A stretch of 64,000 nt of DNA from Struthio camelus (Eukaryota > Chordata > Aves > Struthioniformes > Struthionidae): the NCBI RefSeq assembly GCF_040807025.1, contig NC_090944.1, forward strand, positions 111,848,238 through 111,912,237. Reading direction: 5' to 3'. Shown here piece by piece: positions 25,851 through 37,347 of the stretch. The translations under genes were made by a program, and so were the position numbers. Below the pieces are notes generated by a model. That model saw only the letters and a list, made by a program, of their open reading frames with translations, ran no database searches and was not told the DNA's origin. How positions within the stretch are numbered: the first letter of the stretch is position 1; each line of letters opens with the position of its first letter.

Positions 25851-26991
25851 CAGTTTACAGCAGCCAAGTGTAACTTGCTCAAAAATTTACTTTTAAGCAT
25901 AATGATCTAGATTAATTAAGTGAAAAGGGGGATAAATTGGTAAATGTTTTTCATAAGCCTCCTTAGTGCTCTCCGGGATAAGAACCTTTCCTTTCTCCGG
26001 CTCTCAGTGAATATTGGTGACATTTCAAGAACTTGATTCAAGAGCACCCATGGATGAAGAACTAGTTACACAAAGGCATTATCTCCCTGTATAACCTGCC
26101 CAGAAATCTGTGCTCCTGTGGGATTGTAAAATGTATTAATCTTGGAATAAAACATAGAAGAGCAATGTATAAGATAACCTTTGTAAAAGCTTGCCAGGCA
26201 CAACTATTTCATCTAGTAAAAGCTGAAATAGCTGCATGCTGGGAGCTATAGTGCATCTGTAGACAGATTATGGCCAAGGAAGATTTCAGAGTAGCTATAA
26301 TTTGAGCCAGCTCCCAAGGATTTTAGTAGACTTCAATAGCACTGCAACTGTCCAAATATAGCCTAGACACACAGTGTTCCACTCTAAAATATGTATTCCT
26401 TATCTTTAGGGTCTTCTGCTCCATCACAGGCACATTTGCAATCAAACATATATTCGAGTTTAGTTTTATTTGAAATAAGCAGAATCCTGAATGGCAGCCT
26501 CCTTTCTACCATAAATTATGCAACAGATATTCTAGTTCATTTAGTATTTCCTAGTCTTGAAAGTTTCAAGGATTTCACAATTACTGCCGCAACTTTCACA
26601 AAATATTTTCATAAATTTCTTACTTACTGTGCAGATAATCTATCATCTCAGGTTATTATTCCTAATACAGAGTGAGAAACCTCTACTTAGGGTATCAGGT
26701 ATGGAATACGCATCTGGTTCTTTTGTTGAGAGGAAAGCAGAGACAGAGTTTGTGGAACTGAAGTCTAAAAGAAAAAACTTCCCTAGCTTCCAGTGCAACA
26801 GGCACAGATAAGAAAAGTAGTACCAAGGACCTACACTTTCTTCTGATTCGTATTCCTGTTCTTACGAGTAAAGGGAAGTACAGGGCTCACGGGGGCATTC
26901 CTTGTTACTCAACAACTGCTATTCTGCATAAGACATGTCTATTCAGAAAGAAATAAATCCAGGAAGATTCCACACTGCACTCACTTGCCAC

Positions 26992-27052
26992 TAAATTCTA
27001 TAAATTCTATTCTATAGATTCTATTCTATAAATTCTATTCTATAAATTCCAT
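26992..27052 (+). repeat. 14-bp tandem repeat (attctattctataa)
   Basis: About three and a half near-identical units of attctattctataa/g, with partial units at both edges. The unit resembles, but does not equal, the (attctatg)n tail of avian CR1, and no CR1 body adjoins it. Confidence 0.85.
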
Positions 27053-28293
27053 AAAACAAAGTAGGTGTTACAGGTTTAGGTACAGGAATCATATCATATG
27101 CACTTTTATATAGGTATTTTACTTTCTAAAACATCTTCTACACATAGATGTACACCCAGTTTATACACAAAGTATATTTTAAGTTTTCACTCAGTGCCTG
27201 ACTGCAGCAATTTTTATAGCAAGCATATCTGCAAAACTGCATGTAGGACTCCTAACAGACGATATTCTAACACTGGCCCAGGGCACTAATGATGAAACGT
27301 TATCAATAAATCGCCCTTTCTTGATAAGGCCTCAGTACGCTTAATCTTAACCAGCAGTATGCAATTTACAGTGTGAATTCCTGTTAAGAATTTGCACTGT
27401 CATACTCAGATAACAGCAGTATGCTTTGGCTCACTAACAAGGAAATATCTATTGGCAACAATCTATGGCCCCAAAGCTCGCACAGAAGCCAAATTACCAC
27501 TAAACATCTGTGGTTTCAAGGCCTCTTCGGACCTCGAATGCCCCACAGCTTGGCAAAACCTCTACATTATGCTCTCAGTGTTAGGGCTGCTGGACTTTTC
27601 AGAAGGATTACACTCAAAACAGAAGAAGCATCTTATCACTTTCTTTCACATACTGATGCTACATGGTGCTGACTTTATTTTAATGGAAGTCTCAAAACAA
27701 ATAACATTATAGATTTCAGATGCATTAGAAAGGTTGTTGGGAGTGAATAAAACCGCTTAATAGAGAAACAGACATAAAGTTGCAGAAAATACAGTTGCTT
27801 TTATTCTTAGTTTCTATAAAAAAGCAAACATTTCAAAACAAACTGTCAGGTTTTTCCTCAAAATCTTAATAACCTGAATTAAGCAGTGAAACGCTAACAT
27901 GTCAGATCTCCATAATTACCCCACAATACTTTTGGCAAGGCAACAACAGTCTAAGTGCCAGAACTGAGAGTGCTCACAGGGGGAAACTACAACTGCGTCA
28001 GAGCAGAGGAAGCAAAACGTGGAGAAGAACAAGAATTACATAGCTGAACCCTATTTTACCCAAGCGGACTCGCAAAGGCACCAGTGATAGCGCAGACCCA
28101 GCAGAAAGCTTTGCGGGAGCTCGCACAAGCACCACCACTCAGCTCCTACACAAGAACTTCCTTCCCTCGCACCGCCTTCCCGGGATCTGGTGTTTGAGGG
28201 TCACGACACCCCCCTTGGGCCCAAGGGGACCCCCACAGAGCAGCCGCCGAGCCCCACCCCTAACCGCCGCCCCGGCCGTGGCCGTTGGCAGGA

Positions 28294-28301
28294 GGCGGGG
28301 C
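28294..28301 (+). promoter_or_regulatory. GC box (Sp1-type)
   Basis: GGCGGGGC, 17 bases upstream of an inverted CCAAT box in the COX7A2L CpG island. Its assignment as an active site is inference from position. Confidence 0.5.
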
Positions 28302-28317
28302 TTCACCCCCCGCGCTG

Positions 28318-28322
28318 ATTGG
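28318..28322 (-). promoter_or_regulatory. inverted CCAAT box (NF-Y-type)
   Basis: GCTGATTGGTTG context, a good NF-Y site on the minus strand, about 70 bases upstream of the NRF-1-like element and 400 bases upstream of the COX7A2L start codon. Confidence 0.55.
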
Positions 28323-28389
28323 TTGACCACACCCTCCCGTCACCACTTACCGCAGGCCGATAGCCCGCTACCGGTGCACCAGCAGTGAG

Positions 28390-28400
28390 GCGCAGGCGCA
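28390..28400 (+). promoter_or_regulatory. NRF-1-like element
   Basis: GCGCAGGCGCA, a one-base variant of the palindromic NRF-1 motif GCGCATGCGC. NRF-1 drives many nuclear genes for mitochondrial proteins, which fits COX7A2L downstream. Function is inferred. Confidence 0.55.
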
Positions 28401-28602
28401 TTATATCTTGGTCTGCTAGGCGTCCCGCATGGTGCCTGGTCAAAAACGTCCGTCAGCGTTACTTTGCGATCAGCACCTGCACACAAACCGCCCTCCCTAT
28501 AGGTTTAGTAAAAATCTGTGCTGTTTTCGCGCTTTTTCTTTTTATCCCGCTCCCTTTGGCGGCTTACCGATTTCACTTCTTTCAGGCATTCGTGGTGGGA
28601 CT

Positions 28603-28698
28603 ATGAGCCTTCGGGCCCTTGCACGCTACGGCGGCGCAAGAAGCCGAGTGGGGTCCTTCCGCGTGAGGCGTCGCAGCCGGGTGCCGGTGTGCCGTTAG
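28603..28698 (+). CDS. upstream ORF in the COX7A2L leader (31 codons)
   Basis: ATG at 28603 (context ggactATGa) opens a 31-codon frame ending at TAG 28696-28698, 26 bases before the COX7A2L start. The product would be very arginine-rich. It is only relevant if transcription starts upstream of 28,603, which the CCAAT/NRF-1 positions suggest. If translated it is a candidate for damping initiation at the main start, which has an optimal context. A strong acceptor-like tract ends at 28585, so an upstream non-coding exon is also possible. No peptide function is claimed. Confidence 0.3.
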   Translation: MSLRALARYGGARSRVGSFRVRRRSRVPVCR

Positions 28699-28724
28699 GT
28701 GCGCGCGTGCCGGCGGCGGCCACC

Positions 28725-28796
28725 ATGTATTACAAGTTCAACGGCTTCACGCAGAGGCTGGTCGGGGCGACGGCGTCCGCCGCCTACAACCCCCAG
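28725..28796 (+). CDS. COX7A2L: COX7A2L coding exon 1 (SCAF1/COX7RP)
   Basis: First of three coding exons of the COX7a-related supercomplex assembly factor SCAF1. The protein sits in the mitochondrial inner membrane and links respiratory complex III to complex IV. The ATG at 28725 lies in an optimal context (gcggccaccATG). The 24 codons begin [12 protein letters not shown] and end AAYNPQ, matching the human start MYYKFSGFTQ. The donor is CAG|gtaacg at 28797 and the phase is 0. The N-terminal part of SCAF1 is the complex III-binding region and is not shared with ordinary COX7A subunits. The three exons total 116 codons; human is 114. Confidence 0.95.
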
Positions 28797-29263
28797 GTAA
28801 CGAGGGCGCCGTCGGAGCCGCCTTGGGCGCCATCGCCACGGTGACCTTCGCTGTCCTCTTCCGTTTGGGGCACGACTCGCTGCCCGGAATCGTGGGGAGA
28901 AGCAGGCCCGTCGTTCTTCCGCCGAGAGCGGCTCTGGCCGCGGCGGGGGAAGGGGCAGCGGGACGTGGCGGAGGAGGCACGGCTGCGCTCCGGGCCTCGC
29001 GCGGTTCTGGCGGGAGGAAAGGGCCGCGGCGCGGGCGGACGGTTGGTTGCTGTTCTGGTGACTCTCGTAGGACTCCCCGATAGGGGCTTCGAGACTTGGT
29101 ATTTCCTCCCCTCCCGGAGAACAATCTTTCCCCGCTCCCCGTGCGGATCGGGGTGAATTCGGTAAACAGCAACGCTTAGCGTCCCCAGCTTCGGAGGGCA
29201 GCCTGTATCTTCCCGGCGCCGGGCTCCCGGCAGCCGCGGACTCCGGTGGTGCTCTTGGCCTAT

Positions 29264-29325
29264 TGCGTGACCTTGGGCCAGATGAGACACTTTGCTCTCC
29301 TGTGCGCTTTGTGGGGCAGTTTTGA
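29264..29325 (+). repeat. possible MIR-like SINE fragment
   Basis: Contains gcgtgaccttgggcca followed by cactttgctctcctgtgc. This recalls the MIR core (tgtgaccttgggcaagt ... ctctctgtgc). Short and inside the CpG island edge, so uncertain. Confidence 0.3.
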
Positions 29326-32300
29326 GATGCGTTGGGTGTTACAGTTAGAAAATACCATGCTTTCATCAAGTAGTTTTGTTTTGCCTCTGAGCTACAACAG
29401 CAGCTGTTGTTGCTTGTAAAATAGAAACCGTGACAAACTAGAACACTGCTGCACCTGGTTCCAAGGCACTTTGTGTAGGCAGGAAAACTAACTTCTGGAA
29501 GTATAGCGTAGACTCGTATTACTGAGAGCACTTATATGTAGAAGCTTTTTTAAAGCAAAATAAAAAACTAGCCTTTCCCATTTAGAATGCTTACTTGCTT
29601 ACTAAACATGTACAAATTAAAGGTTATATTCAATAGGCTTATACTTTCTATATGTTATAATTGCAAGTTCTGAGGGAGAACAGATCCTGATTACATCAGC
29701 CTCTTTAAAAGATTTAAAAATTGCATATTGGTAAAAGAAAATCACAGATGCGTGTGTGTGTGTGCATCAACATGGATTCCTAAGTCATCCAGGGAGTCTT
29801 GTTATGTGAGTCTGTCAAGAGACGAATGCAGCCTGGTTGTTATAGTGTTAAGTTTTGACTAAACTTTGGCAAAAAAAATTAAGTTCTTGCAGTAATAACA
29901 AAATAAGGCATTCTGTTCTGCAGGTTAAGGATGGGGAAAATGATATAAAAAGAAGGAAGCTTCCAAAGAACTACCTACAATGAAGGCATTTCATCCTTTC
30001 TTAGCCTAATTCTGCTTTCTTGGATCTCCCTGGCTGGGGAAGTTTTACTTGCAACATCCAATCACCTTCTGCAAGCAAGAATATTGCATTCAGCTTTTTT
30101 AAAACCTTGAGTTATTTCAAGGGGCCAGAGCAACCCAGAACTTTTCATTTTATTTTATTTTTAAGTTAGGATGCATAGATAACTAAGTAGGTTAAAAAAA
30201 TCAATGGATGATCAGAGTCAGAGGGAAGTGGTTAATGGGTCATACCCTGCCTGGGTGCTGGTTAAAAAGTAGAGTACTGCAAGGTGTCATGGGTTTGAGT
30301 TACCTGGAGCAGCAGGCAGTAGAGTGAATTCTTATAAAGATTATAGATGACAATCAAATGAGGAGTGGGGGGAAGCTTCAGTCAAAATGCTGGAAGTAAG
30401 GCTGCCATTCAGATGGAACTAGGCAGGACCTGGGGCTGCTGGCAGACAGCAAGCTGGACGTGCCAGCCAGCAGCGTGCCCTGGCAGCCAAGTAGGCCAGC
30501 AGTGTCCTGGGTTGTGTCAACAGGAGCATAACCATCTGATCAAAGAAAGTCTAAAAGTCTGTTCGTTAAGAGTATATTTTAACAGGCAGCTGTGCCCACA
30601 AAATATTCTTGCCACTATTGCAGGGTTTTGAGCACTTTTTGTCTGTCCCACACAAAGTTAGATCACAAGAGAAATTGTTAACTGCCAGTTCATTTGTGCA
30701 GAGGAAGGCCAAGGGTAGAGTTACTACTGTTCTGCAGCACAGGGAGGGGGAGCTTCAAGCTCAAGCAATAAATTACTTCTTTTCTGGAGGGGCATAGTCT
30801 AGAACAGTATGTATTAGTTTTGTGATTGTTGTGATTAATTTTCTGCAAATAATGCATCCTTTTTAGGATCCTAAGAGAAAAGCCCCAGAATGGGACCACA
30901 GAAAGCTCTGATAACTTGGAGTAAAATTGCAGTCTTGGCCTCTGAAGTGTAAGCTGCGTAGTATTGCTACCCTTCTGCTCAAAAGGCTTCATTAGATTAG
31001 TGTAACAAAATCATCCCATTTTAGGCTCAGCTTTATTTTTTAGGGATTAAAAGGACAAGATAAAAGGGGAATACAAAATTCTGTTATCCCACTTTCTGTT
31101 CTATTACTATGAATTAAATATGCATGGGTATCGTTGCATTAGAGTCAGCAGGACCTAGTAAATTCTGAATTCTTGACCTCTTCTAGATTAAAATACTGTA
31201 GTGTATCTCAGTATTGGTTAGAAAAGAGTCTCTGCAAAACTAGCTTCACACAGATAACAATGCAGATGGAAAAAAAATCTGCAGTATAAGAAGGACAATG
31301 TCTAAGGAACAGGAAAATTTTTTTTCCTCCCAAACATTGTAGTGATTTCTTTCTGTGTTATGATAGGGCATTAGATTTCACCTCGAGCTCGTCACTGAAA
31401 TATTAAAACCTAGCTCTTGAAAGAGTGTAGTTGAGAATGAGATGGTATCCAAGCAGGAGTATTTCACATAAGTCTTACAAATATAGTCTCTCTTTCTAAA
31501 CGTGCTTTTTGCATATTGATGAAAGAAACACTGTTTTTTGTTTGGCTTATCATTCACACAACTTAGTCTTCAGTTCTGTGCTATGCAACAGAATAGCTGC
31601 ATTGAAAAAAATGCCTTCAGTCTCTCTTTACAATGTTAGTAATCCTTCTACCTTTTTGGTGGGACTTTTTTTTAGTTTGTGTCACCTGAGCATAGAGTCA
31701 AATTCATTCAGAAACATCAGTAAGAACAATTTGCAATAAATAGAGATTAAAATATGCAAAGAATCATGGGAGTAAGTAAATGCTAAGTTCAAACTTGGAA
31801 GTAAAGTTTTTCCTATTGATTTCCTTGCTGTATTTAATAAACAAAATCATAGCCCAGTGTTTAAAAGAGTTTGCTTTTTATGCTACTGTGTATGTTAATG
31901 TTTCTAGGAAAAAATGAAGATGCTTTCTGCAGTTCAAATACTGCTTGGTCAAATATATAATATAATCATTCACTCTGTTCCATACTGTCACATTCTGATG
32001 GTTCCCAATGGAGTATTGTTCTGATGCAGATTTAAGCTTATTGTGGGCTTGCAAAATATCAGTGAAAATGCATTTCAAATTCTTTTACAGACAGTGATGT
32101 TACTAACAGTGCATACTAACACAAAAATCTTGATTTGAAGCCTTTATTGTTTTTTCCTTCTTGGTGTTCTTAAAAGACTTAATTTTGCATTTTACAAAAT
32201 TATGTGAAGTAGCATGAACAACTTAGCCCGTATGAATAAATGGGAACTTCCTCAAGTGAGGAGGTAAGGAGTCAAATAAATTAAAAATTACTACTCATAT

Positions 32301-33746
32301 TTAGGAGGGCAATGACTGCCATAGCCCTTACAAATACAATGAAAACTCTTTATTCACTCAAAGAATTGGCTTATGTTTAAAGCACAAATAGTGAGACCAG
32401 TTCCAAGTACCATCAGATGAGGTGGATTGTACAAACGTTTTTCCCTGGTTCTTCAAGGCTGACCACAATCCTAGCAGAAGTTTAGTCATACTATGGAAAC
32501 TTCACTTGATTTCACTTGTAGCTAGTAAAAAAACCCATAAATCACAGATCTTCTGCTTTGGATTTTTAGCTGGTGTGAATTGCTTAGAGTTTGATGGGAG
32601 GCTGTAGTGATTAACCTTTCATAATGTAGGTTATACTTCAAATACACAAAGCCATTTTTTACTTGCATGTGTCATCCCAGTGCAAACAAAGCATCTAAGT
32701 GATTCCATGTAAAAGCATTATGTTAGTGATGACAAATATATTTAACCTCATACAGTGATTTGTGTTCTGCTGTGAAGGACCTGCTGTTTAGGTGATAAGT
32801 GCTTAGGTTCACTATGTCCCTGAAGGTTACTTCAATTCATGTTCTGTCTGAAGTAATAGTTCAGCTTCCTTTCCTTTTCCCCCTTTTCAGTCCTTGCCTC
32901 GCTTTGCTTCGCTTTCTCTATCTCTAGTTCAGTTTGAGCAATTCCCTTAACATTTGCAAGCTAAAGCATGGTGCTATCTGGCTATCTATCTCCATTAAAT
33001 TATCCTCCAGATCTTTAACTGCTTTGTGCTGTCAGGAAAATGTGAATGTAGCTTGGGAGTGCATATTAGCAAGACATATTTGTTCTAACTTTGAACATTT
33101 TGGCCAAAAAAAGGATTGACTGTGTCCTAAGACCTTCAGGCCTCTGCGAGGAAAAAAAACAACATACTTTACAGAGGGGTAGACAGAAAGTTAAATAAAA
33201 CGTTAGTGATGCTTTGAGTGTTTTGCTTGTTCTCGTGGATTGGCTCCATGTCCTGATCTTTCATTAAGGATTTCAGCATTTGAGAAAGTCATTGCTGTGG
33301 CATGTGATGAAATCAGCCAATCGTGACTGTTCTGCATGGCTAGATCTACTATATTTTGTCCAAGAATTGGAACAAATTCTTATTAAATGATTAGGAAAAA
33401 AAGATTAACACCTTTTTATCAGTAGAGGAATTATCAACGTGAAACATTTTGTCCTGTAGCGTAATTCAAAGCTGTAGAGGCATAGAAGAGAGGAAGCTGA
33501 GCCTAGAGAGACGCTGATGTTATTAAACAAACCTGCAGTTTTAGTGGAGTTAAAATCAAGTGTAAAAAGCGAAAATAATTGTTGCTTAAGCTGTCTTAAT
33601 TATATACTTTAAAATGATCTGTACTGCAGTTCTTATTTGTAATATTGAGGATTTCTCTTCAGCCACACTAAGTTTGGCAAGCAGCAGGGTGTGGGATAAA
33701 GGCCTTAGCTACTTTCTCTCACTCCACGTACTCAGGTACTCAATTG

Positions 33747-33766
33747 GAGTAACTATGTAGTTACTC
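33747..33766. repeat. 20-bp palindrome
   Basis: GAGTAACTA and TAGTTACTC flank a central TG: perfect 9-bp arms with a 2-base spacer. The gagtaac word also occurs in the old sauropsid repeat family, so it may be a remnant of two inverted copies. Confidence 0.7.
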
Positions 33767-34323
33767 TAATTTAGCTGAGCTTGGTTGAAGTTGACCATAA
33801 GATTCACGGACAAGATCAAAGTAGAATTTTATGCTGGGGTGAGAGATCTTGATTAAAGCAGTGTCTGCATTAGGAAACTGAACTTTCTTCTCCAGCTTGT
33901 ATTTTATTATATTCTTTTTTCTGAAGCTAATGATGCAATATCAGTGACTTTTTTTTTGTTTGCTCTATGATGTTCTTAACTGGTTCTGTGCTGTTTTGCA
34001 AGGCAATTTATAATGGTACACAGATAATTATGAGAGTTTTCTGAACGGGTTCCATTTAATTCCATGATTAAGTTAGTCACTTAAGTCACATTTGAATCTC
34101 CTGTCCCTTTTCTTGAAACAACAGAAGGGAAACCTGAAAGATGTTCTTGTTCAGGTACTTTCTAAAGCCTTAAAAGGTATACCGTAACTTGGCTGATTCT
34201 ACTATTCTAACGATAATCCATAGAGTGCATTAGAGTTGGAGTGCACTGCCTCCAACTATAGAAGCAGGAGTCTTTGAGACAATAACAAATGGGTAGGGGT
34301 TGCCTCAATCACACCTTAATTCT

Positions 34324-34334
34324 CCCCCCCCCCC
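34324..34334 (+). repeat. C run and C-rich low-complexity tract
   Basis: Eleven C followed by C-rich sequence to about 34,351. Simple sequence inside COX7A2L intron 1. Confidence 0.85.
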
Positions 34335-36179
34335 ACTCCCCACCCCGCCCCGAGTTTAAGACAGATGGTGGGTATCATGGAATTTTTTGTAGTGGTTTGC
34401 AGCCTACCTCAATTCTCCATGTTTCAAGTTCTTATACAATAGCAGTAGTGCCTGAAATAAAGTAGACATGATAAATAGTCACAGTAAGTAGTAACTAGAA
34501 TGATCTACTGAATGTTAAAGTGATCTGAAAGACAGCTCCTGTAAAAGTTAGGCCCTCAGGAACATGAAAGTGAGACTCAAAAATGGAAACTTACCCAAAG
34601 ATGGCAGGTGCAAATGGCTGAGGTACTGACACTCGAGGGCAGGAAAGGTTTTGAGGAGGAAAAAAAAAATCACAAACATATTTAGTGCGAGTGTCTATTC
34701 TGTAGTTCTTCCTATCTAACCACCAGCCTTTTAAAGACAAACCTAATAAAGTACTTTTAAGTTCTCATTAATAAAAATGCCAAAGTCCAAAATTGCTGTC
34801 TTAGAACATTTTTGAACCAGCCGCTACTTATCCTTGCATATATAGGCACTAACTACTCCTCACTTAGCAGTAGCTTCATAGATGCTTTATTCTTACTGTT
34901 TGTGACTAGAACTGCTTAGTCTTAAATAGCTCACTACTTGCCTTCTGTCCAAGCCTGTTCAGTAGGATGGCGCTAGTTATATTTTTGCCTGAGAAGTCCC
35001 GTTCAGGAACACTTGGATTCGCTGTGTCTCAGAATGCACTTTTGGCCACTGTCTTTCAAAACATAACCAAGAAGGTCACAAGAGATTATAATATTAATTT
35101 GGGCACTAGAAAAGTGAGAAATTGGACCCATGACTTCAGGAGGGAGTGCTGATGACCATCCCCTAGGCTACTGTGGGATGCAAAAAAACCTAATCCTTCT
35201 GTTGAAGATAGCCCTCATAGCAAAGAACTTGTCGAGGTACGGAGAAAACAGGCCTGAATCTATGGCAGGCACAAGAAGAACGAAAGACTGGAAGTCCGGT
35301 TCCCGCTCTAAATATTGTTCAGGGAATTCTCTTAAGTACAAAATGCATTAACGAGTCCTTTAAGAGGAAGCTAGAATTTTAGTGCAGCCCTAATTTGATC
35401 CATGCAGACCAACTGCTACTTTTGTTTGAAATGAAAAATTGTTGCTTTAACTTACTTGAATGTTGCTTTTCATTTCTATGGCAAGTTAGAAAAAAAAATC
35501 ATAGTGTTTCAAGAGCCATAACTTAAAATATCTGCTGTGTGCCAAGACGTAACTGTTAACTCTAGCTATAATAATAAATGCAAGGAGGCCACCTCATGGT
35601 GGCTGAAGGAAGTTGTAACTTTGTTCATTTAAAATCTTTTCCGTGAAATTGGATTAATTTTGACAAAAGTAGAGAATAACCATCTGAACTACAAGGAAAT
35701 TGAATGCTGCTCACAGGAAGTACATGAGGAGTGGAAAGTTGCAGCAGCATGTGAGTTACAGGGTGTAGTTGCACGTGCATAAATAGCCTTCAGGGCTTCT
35801 GGAGTGTCCTTGATCACTGCATACTACTTTGTTATGAAATAGCATATAGTCCTAGCCGTTTTTTCCCTCAACCCATACCTCCCAACTGTTTAAGGCATGG
35901 GTCACTGCTCACAGCGTTCAGGAGTAAAAGTTAAAGTCTCTTTACCGTTTGACTTAAGCATCAAGAATTCCCTGCTCCTAATACCACTGCTTAGATAGGG
36001 CCTAGGTACAACCATGTGAAAAAACAAGCAGCAGTTTGGACCAAGGACCAGCACAGGGAAAAAATCGTAATTCTTACAGGTATGATGGCTAGAAGCTTAT
36101 GTCATGAAGAAAACAAAAAGGAAGCTTCTAAACTTCTTTTCTCCTCAAAACTTTTCCTTGACCCTAAGAAATGAGTTGA

Positions 36180-36200
36180 TTTTTTTTTTTTTTTTTTTTT
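36180..36200 (+). repeat. poly-T run (21 T)
   Basis: Homopolymer 136 bases before COX7A2L exon 2, followed directly by aaccacag. Confidence 0.9.
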
Positions 36201-36336
36201 AACCACAGGTCTTCATGCCAGAGGAATATCCTATGTAATGTATCATTGTAATGACTGGCAGCATGTCTGCCTAATGTGACAACTGGTAGTTTTGCAAGTG
36301 TTATATACCTTGATATTTTAATCTTTATTTATGCAG

Positions 36337-36471
36337 GGACTCAAACCAATAGTATCCACTGAATCCCCAGCTTTGATTTTTGGGACAACAACTAAACTTG
36401 CTTCAGACTTACCAGCAGCTGGTTCTTTCTTGGGTAAAAACAAGGTGCCAGACCTACAGAAACTTTTTCAG
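36337..36471 (+). CDS. COX7A2L: COX7A2L coding exon 2
   Basis: 45 codons, phase 0 at both ends. The acceptor is tttatttatgcag at 36336 and the donor CAG|gtaaca at 36472. The product begins GLKPIVSTESPALIF and ends GKNKVPDLQKLFQ, the counterpart of human GLKPVVSTEAPPIIF ... GKNKVPELQKFFQ. It carries the linker between the complex III-binding N-terminus and the COX7a-like domain. The segment LPAAGSF differs from human (STVYDYA) and is the least conserved part, accounting for most divergence from human. Confidence 0.95.
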
Positions 36472-37347
36472 GTAACAACAACTTTGAGAGTAATTTAAAG
36501 AAAACTGGAGACAGTGGGCCGTATCTTGCCCTATTTTAATGTGGTTAACTAATTTGTCATTCTACAATAGCTACAGTTTTTAAAGTCTACTTAAGAAAGT
36601 GCAATCAGTATAATCTAGATCAGTCTCGGGTGAGCTTGTACTGGGTATAAATATAGAAAGTAAGTGAGTCTTTTTTTTTTTTTTTTTTTTTTTGCACTGA
36701 CTTCAAAAGATGCCTATTGTATCATTTGAGTATTGGAAGCACTTTTCCTGAGAATCCAAGCATATGACTTAAAGACGATCTGGAGGAGCAAAGCAGAGAT
36801 TACTACTGCTTTATGTTTTGTAGTTGAAACATTACTGAAGCTGTGTATGATGTAGTGGAAGAGGAATACAGTAAGGTCTTCAAAGCCGGTTTGTTAGCTG
36901 TACAGTTTACAAGTGTACTGGAACTTCTCAAAACAAGTCAGTTAAGCTCTTTTTTTAAATATCAGGAATGTGCTCTATATAATGTACCCTTTTCTCTCTT
37001 ACATGCCACTTGCATTTGGAATGTGTCAGTCTGAATTGGTGAATAACCTTTTATACCTATCTTCTCACATTCTTTTGTTGGTGACATTTTTCCAGTCCAG
37101 GTCCTCTTTAAAAATTATATTTCAAGATGTATTCTTTGTGCCTGCACATAACAGCTTTTGCTAATAAAATTAACTAGCCTTTGCATTTGTCTTACTAAAT
37201 GAAAAACAGTTAATACACTAGACTGCAGATAGCCCATTAGTCAGCAGATTTCCCTCTTGAAATTCTCTTAATTTTAGTTGAGGTAGCTTGTTCATGGTGG
37301 TATCTGTATGTGTATTCATTTTTTTTGTTTTTAAACTCTTCCCACAG
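36472..37347 (+). other. COX7A2L: COX7A2L intron 2
   Basis: 876 bp, AT-rich, with a 23-T run at 36,671-36,693. Open frames at 36,843-37,164 run through it without domain content. Confidence 0.9.
36671..36693 (+). repeat. poly-T run (23 T)
   Basis: Homopolymer 200 bases after COX7A2L exon 2. With the 21-T run at 36,180-36,200, two long T runs flank this exon. Confidence 0.9.

Larger units (their letters stand above)
14601..28040. other. intergenic sequence between KCNG3 and COX7A2L
   Basis: About 13.4 kb without a supported exon. It holds an old repeat relic (about 16,168-16,223, weak), an antisense CR1-type LINE relic (25,420-25,850) preceded by a perfect hairpin (25,303-25,330), a poly-A run (25,041-25,056) and a 14-bp tandem repeat (26,992-27,052). 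Plus-strand 18,550-18,730 is unusually pyrimidine-rich. Short open frames such as 18,515-18,898 and 20,305-20,526 have no splice context or recognised domain. Confidence 0.6.
28050..29250. promoter_or_regulatory. COX7A2L: CpG island spanning the COX7A2L promoter and exon 1
   Basis: About 1.2 kb with high G+C and frequent CG in an otherwise AT-rich window. It covers the predicted start of COX7A2L and the first 450 bases of its intron 1. This is the usual setting of a housekeeping promoter. Long open frames inside it on the minus strand (to 278 codons) follow from high GC and few stops. Confidence 0.85.
28797..36336 (+). other. COX7A2L: COX7A2L intron 1
   Basis: 7.5 kb between coding exons 1 and 2, starting in the CpG island (to about 29,250) and then AT-rich. 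It contains a weak MIR-like segment (29,264-29,325), an 11-C run (34,324-34,334), a 20-bp palindrome (33,747-33,766) and a 21-T run (36,180-36,200). A decoy acceptor (aaccacag, ending 36,208) follows the T run about 130 bases before the real exon. No further exon is supported. Confidence 0.8.

Noticed and set aside
28695..29531. 278-codon and overlapping minus-strand frames antisense to COX7A2L exon 1
   Set aside because: Open because of the CpG island; Arg/Pro/Ser-rich composition in all overlapping frames, no recognisable protein.
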